Source: JABDQA01 sp963824415 (GTDB taxonomy: Bacteria > Desulfobacterota > Desulfobulbia > Desulfobulbales > Desulfocapsaceae). From it: 64,000 bases of DNA. A program made the translations under genes and the position numbers. The DNA is taken from positions 62,001 to 126,000 of the forward strand of contig CAWGPM010000008.1 of assembly GCA_963824415.1 (NCBI GenBank). The letters are read 5' to 3'. Below are positions 63,063 through 64,000 of this stretch, one piece after another; within the stretch, counting starts at the first letter, position 1, and each line of letters opens with the position of its first letter. The notes beneath the pieces are model-generated. The model saw only the letters and a list, made by a program, of their open reading frames with translations, was not told the origin of the DNA and searched no databases.

Positions 63063-63689
63063 ATGAGCAGAGCCCTGATTATTGTTGATATCCAGAATGA
63101 TTTTCTGCCCGGCGGTGCGCTGGCCGTGGCCGATGGTGATGCGATCCTTGCTTTTGTCGTGCGGCTGATGCGCAAACAGGACCGCTACGAGCTGGTCGTG
63201 GCGACCCAGGACTGGCATCCCCAGGACCACGGCTCGTTTTCCTCGAGCCATCCAGACAGGCAGCCGTTTGAAATGCATGAGTTAGACGGACTTGCGCAAA
63301 TGCTCTGGCCGGATCACTGCGTCGCCGGCAGCGACGGGGCCCGCCTGGCCGAACAAATTCGGCAGACGCTGGTCGATATCACCAGGCAGGGCCAGCGCTC
63401 GCTGATCATCCAGAAAGGCCACGATCCGCGGGTGGACTCCTATTCCGCCTTCTTCGACAATGCCCGCCGTCACGATACCGGGCTGCACCGGGCTTTGCAG
63501 ACCTATGATATCACCGAGGTCGAGGTGGTCGGCCTGGCCTTTGACTATTGCGTCAAATTCACCGCACTCGACAGCGCTTCGCTCGGCTATCAGACCAGTG
63601 TACTGCTGGAGGGGACCCGGGCGGTTGACCCGGCATCCGTCGAGCAGGTCACGGCTGAGCTTGAAGCGGCGCACGTAGCCTGCCGCTAA
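63063..63689 (+). CDS. pncA: Nicotinamidase
   Basis: A 208-residue isochorismatase-fold amidase that converts nicotinamide to nicotinate. The catalytic triad is visible: Asp in IVDIQNDFLPGGAL, Lys in IIQKGHDPRVDSYSAF and Cys in GLAFDYCVKFTALDS; metal ligands lie in TQDWHPQDHGSF. Length matches E. coli PncA (213). The start is ATG at 63063 with AGGGG 7-11 bases upstream; a GTG three codons earlier is less likely. It is downstream of pncB. Confidence 0.95.
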   Translation: MSRALIIVDIQNDFLPGGALAVADGDAILAFVVRLMRKQDRYELVVATQDWHPQDHGSFSSSHPDRQPFEMHELDGLAQMLWPDHCVAGSDGARLAEQIRQTLVDITRQGQRSLIIQKGHDPRVDSYSAFFDNARRHDTGLHRALQTYDITEVEVVGLAFDYCVKFTALDSASLGYQTSVLLEGTRAVDPASVEQVTAELEAAHVACR

Positions 63690-63742
63690 AACAAGCTCGA
63701 GGGTTATCCGACGAAACGTTTCTGCCGCAGGTTGCCCGGGCT

Positions 63743-64000
63743 CTACAACTCTTTGAAAACGGCCTCGTTAACCGAGGTGCCGATGACGATCAGTTCATCG
63801 GCTTCCATGATTTCGGTGTCAGGATTGGGGCTGACGATCAGACGGCCTTCCCGCCTGATGGCAATGATGGAGAAGCCGGTTTTTTCACGGATTCCCGAAC
63901 GCATGATGGTTTTGCCGGCCAGGCTGTTGCCGGCCCTGCGGTTGATTACCATCAACCCTTCCGTGAAGAGCGAGACCTCGTTCGGCCTGAGCAGCTGGAA
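63743..64000 (-). CDS. TrkA-C domain protein, N-terminus beyond window edge
   Basis: The frame is open from the stop at 63743 through the window edge; 85 residues are seen. The fragment shows an RCK-C/TrkA-C domain: SLAGKTIMRSGIREKTGFSII, AIRREGRLIVSPNPDTEIMEADELIVIGT. In potassium channels and Trk transporters this domain binds a regulatory ligand after an NAD-binding RCK-N domain. The preceding RPNEVSLFTEGLM looks like the link from RCK-N, so it is probably a potassium channel subunit or TrkA. It converges with pncA across 53 bases. Confidence 0.8.
   Translation of the reverse strand, partial: FQLLRPNEVSLFTEGLMVINRRAGNSLAGKTIMRSGIREKTGFSIIAIRREGRLIVSPNPDTEIMEADELIVIGTSVNEAVFKEL

Noticed and set aside
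1..64000. CRISPR array, tRNA or rRNA genes, prophage or complete insertion sequence
   Set aside because: I looked for regularly spaced repeats, cloverleaf patterns, rRNA-like blocks and transposase motifs and saw none.

Overview
The window looks like chromosomal DNA of a strictly anaerobic Gram-negative bacterium, most plausibly a Desulfobulbales-type member of the Desulfobacterota. This is inferred from gene content, not from a database search. Supporting features are a selenocysteine-dependent periplasmic formate dehydrogenase with its small Tat-target protein, a sodium-pump type oxaloacetate decarboxylase/carboxyltransferase, a sodium:solute symporter beside a cNMP/CBS/DUF294 nucleotidyltransferase, and many Cache, HDOD, GAF and HD-GYP signalling proteins. 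Coding density is high and genes switch strand every few kilobases. I see no rRNA, tRNA, CRISPR array, prophage or intact insertion sequence.

Layout. 1-2.8 kb (minus): biotin-dependent decarboxylase cluster (exported biotinyl-like protein cut by the window edge, oadA with a frameshift, oadG) and an ABM-fold protein. 3.5-9.5 kb: GtrA-like membrane protein, a VWA lipoprotein divergent from a sigma/anti-sigma pair, pyrF, and a glycine-zipper lipoprotein with a strong terminator. 9.5-14.7 kb (minus): beta-CASP RNA hydrolase, BKACE enzyme, PQQ-type aldose dehydrogenase, YHS protein, surE. 14.7-17.3 kb: ilvY divergent from ilvC with recognisable operators, promoter and terminator. 17.5-26 kb: malonyl-CoA decarboxylase, HD-GYP phosphodiesterase, a coiled-coil lipoprotein facing a decayed transporter fragment, glycosyltransferases, glycerate 2-kinase and an NlpC/P60 lipoprotein. 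26.3-30.3 kb: LolD/FtsX-like ABC pair with a TesA-like esterase. 31-37.7 kb: three large signalling proteins (MinD-HDOD-GAF, HDOD-GAF-histidine kinase, REC-PAS-histidine kinase-REC). 38-44.2 kb: an SPFH membrane protein, a 1143-residue AAA-AAA-Lon protease and a cNMP/CBS/DUF294 protein, 6 and 10 bases apart. 44.5-47 kb: DUF2809 protein, a MITE-like palindrome, a 28-residue membrane peptide and a sodium:solute symporter. 47.7-52.3 kb (minus): formate dehydrogenase operon. 52.7-64 kb: two exported redoxins, a binding protein/Cache kinase/LuxR regulator operon, QmcA-NfeD, methyltransferases, pncB-pncA, and the C-terminus of a TrkA-C potassium channel or transporter.

The strongest candidate for an undescribed system is the SPFH / tandem-AAA-Lon / DUF294 operon at 37973-44249, preceded by the HDOD signalling array. 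A membrane SPFH scaffold coupled to a Lon-type Ser-Lys protease would parallel HflKC-FtsH but with different machinery. Other points of note are two copies of an 87-bp structured repeat (26156-26242 and 44272-44358), a 141-bp MITE-like element with CACC flanks, a pair of 19-bp palindromes far upstream of the symporter, and two small ORFs (28 and 39 residues).
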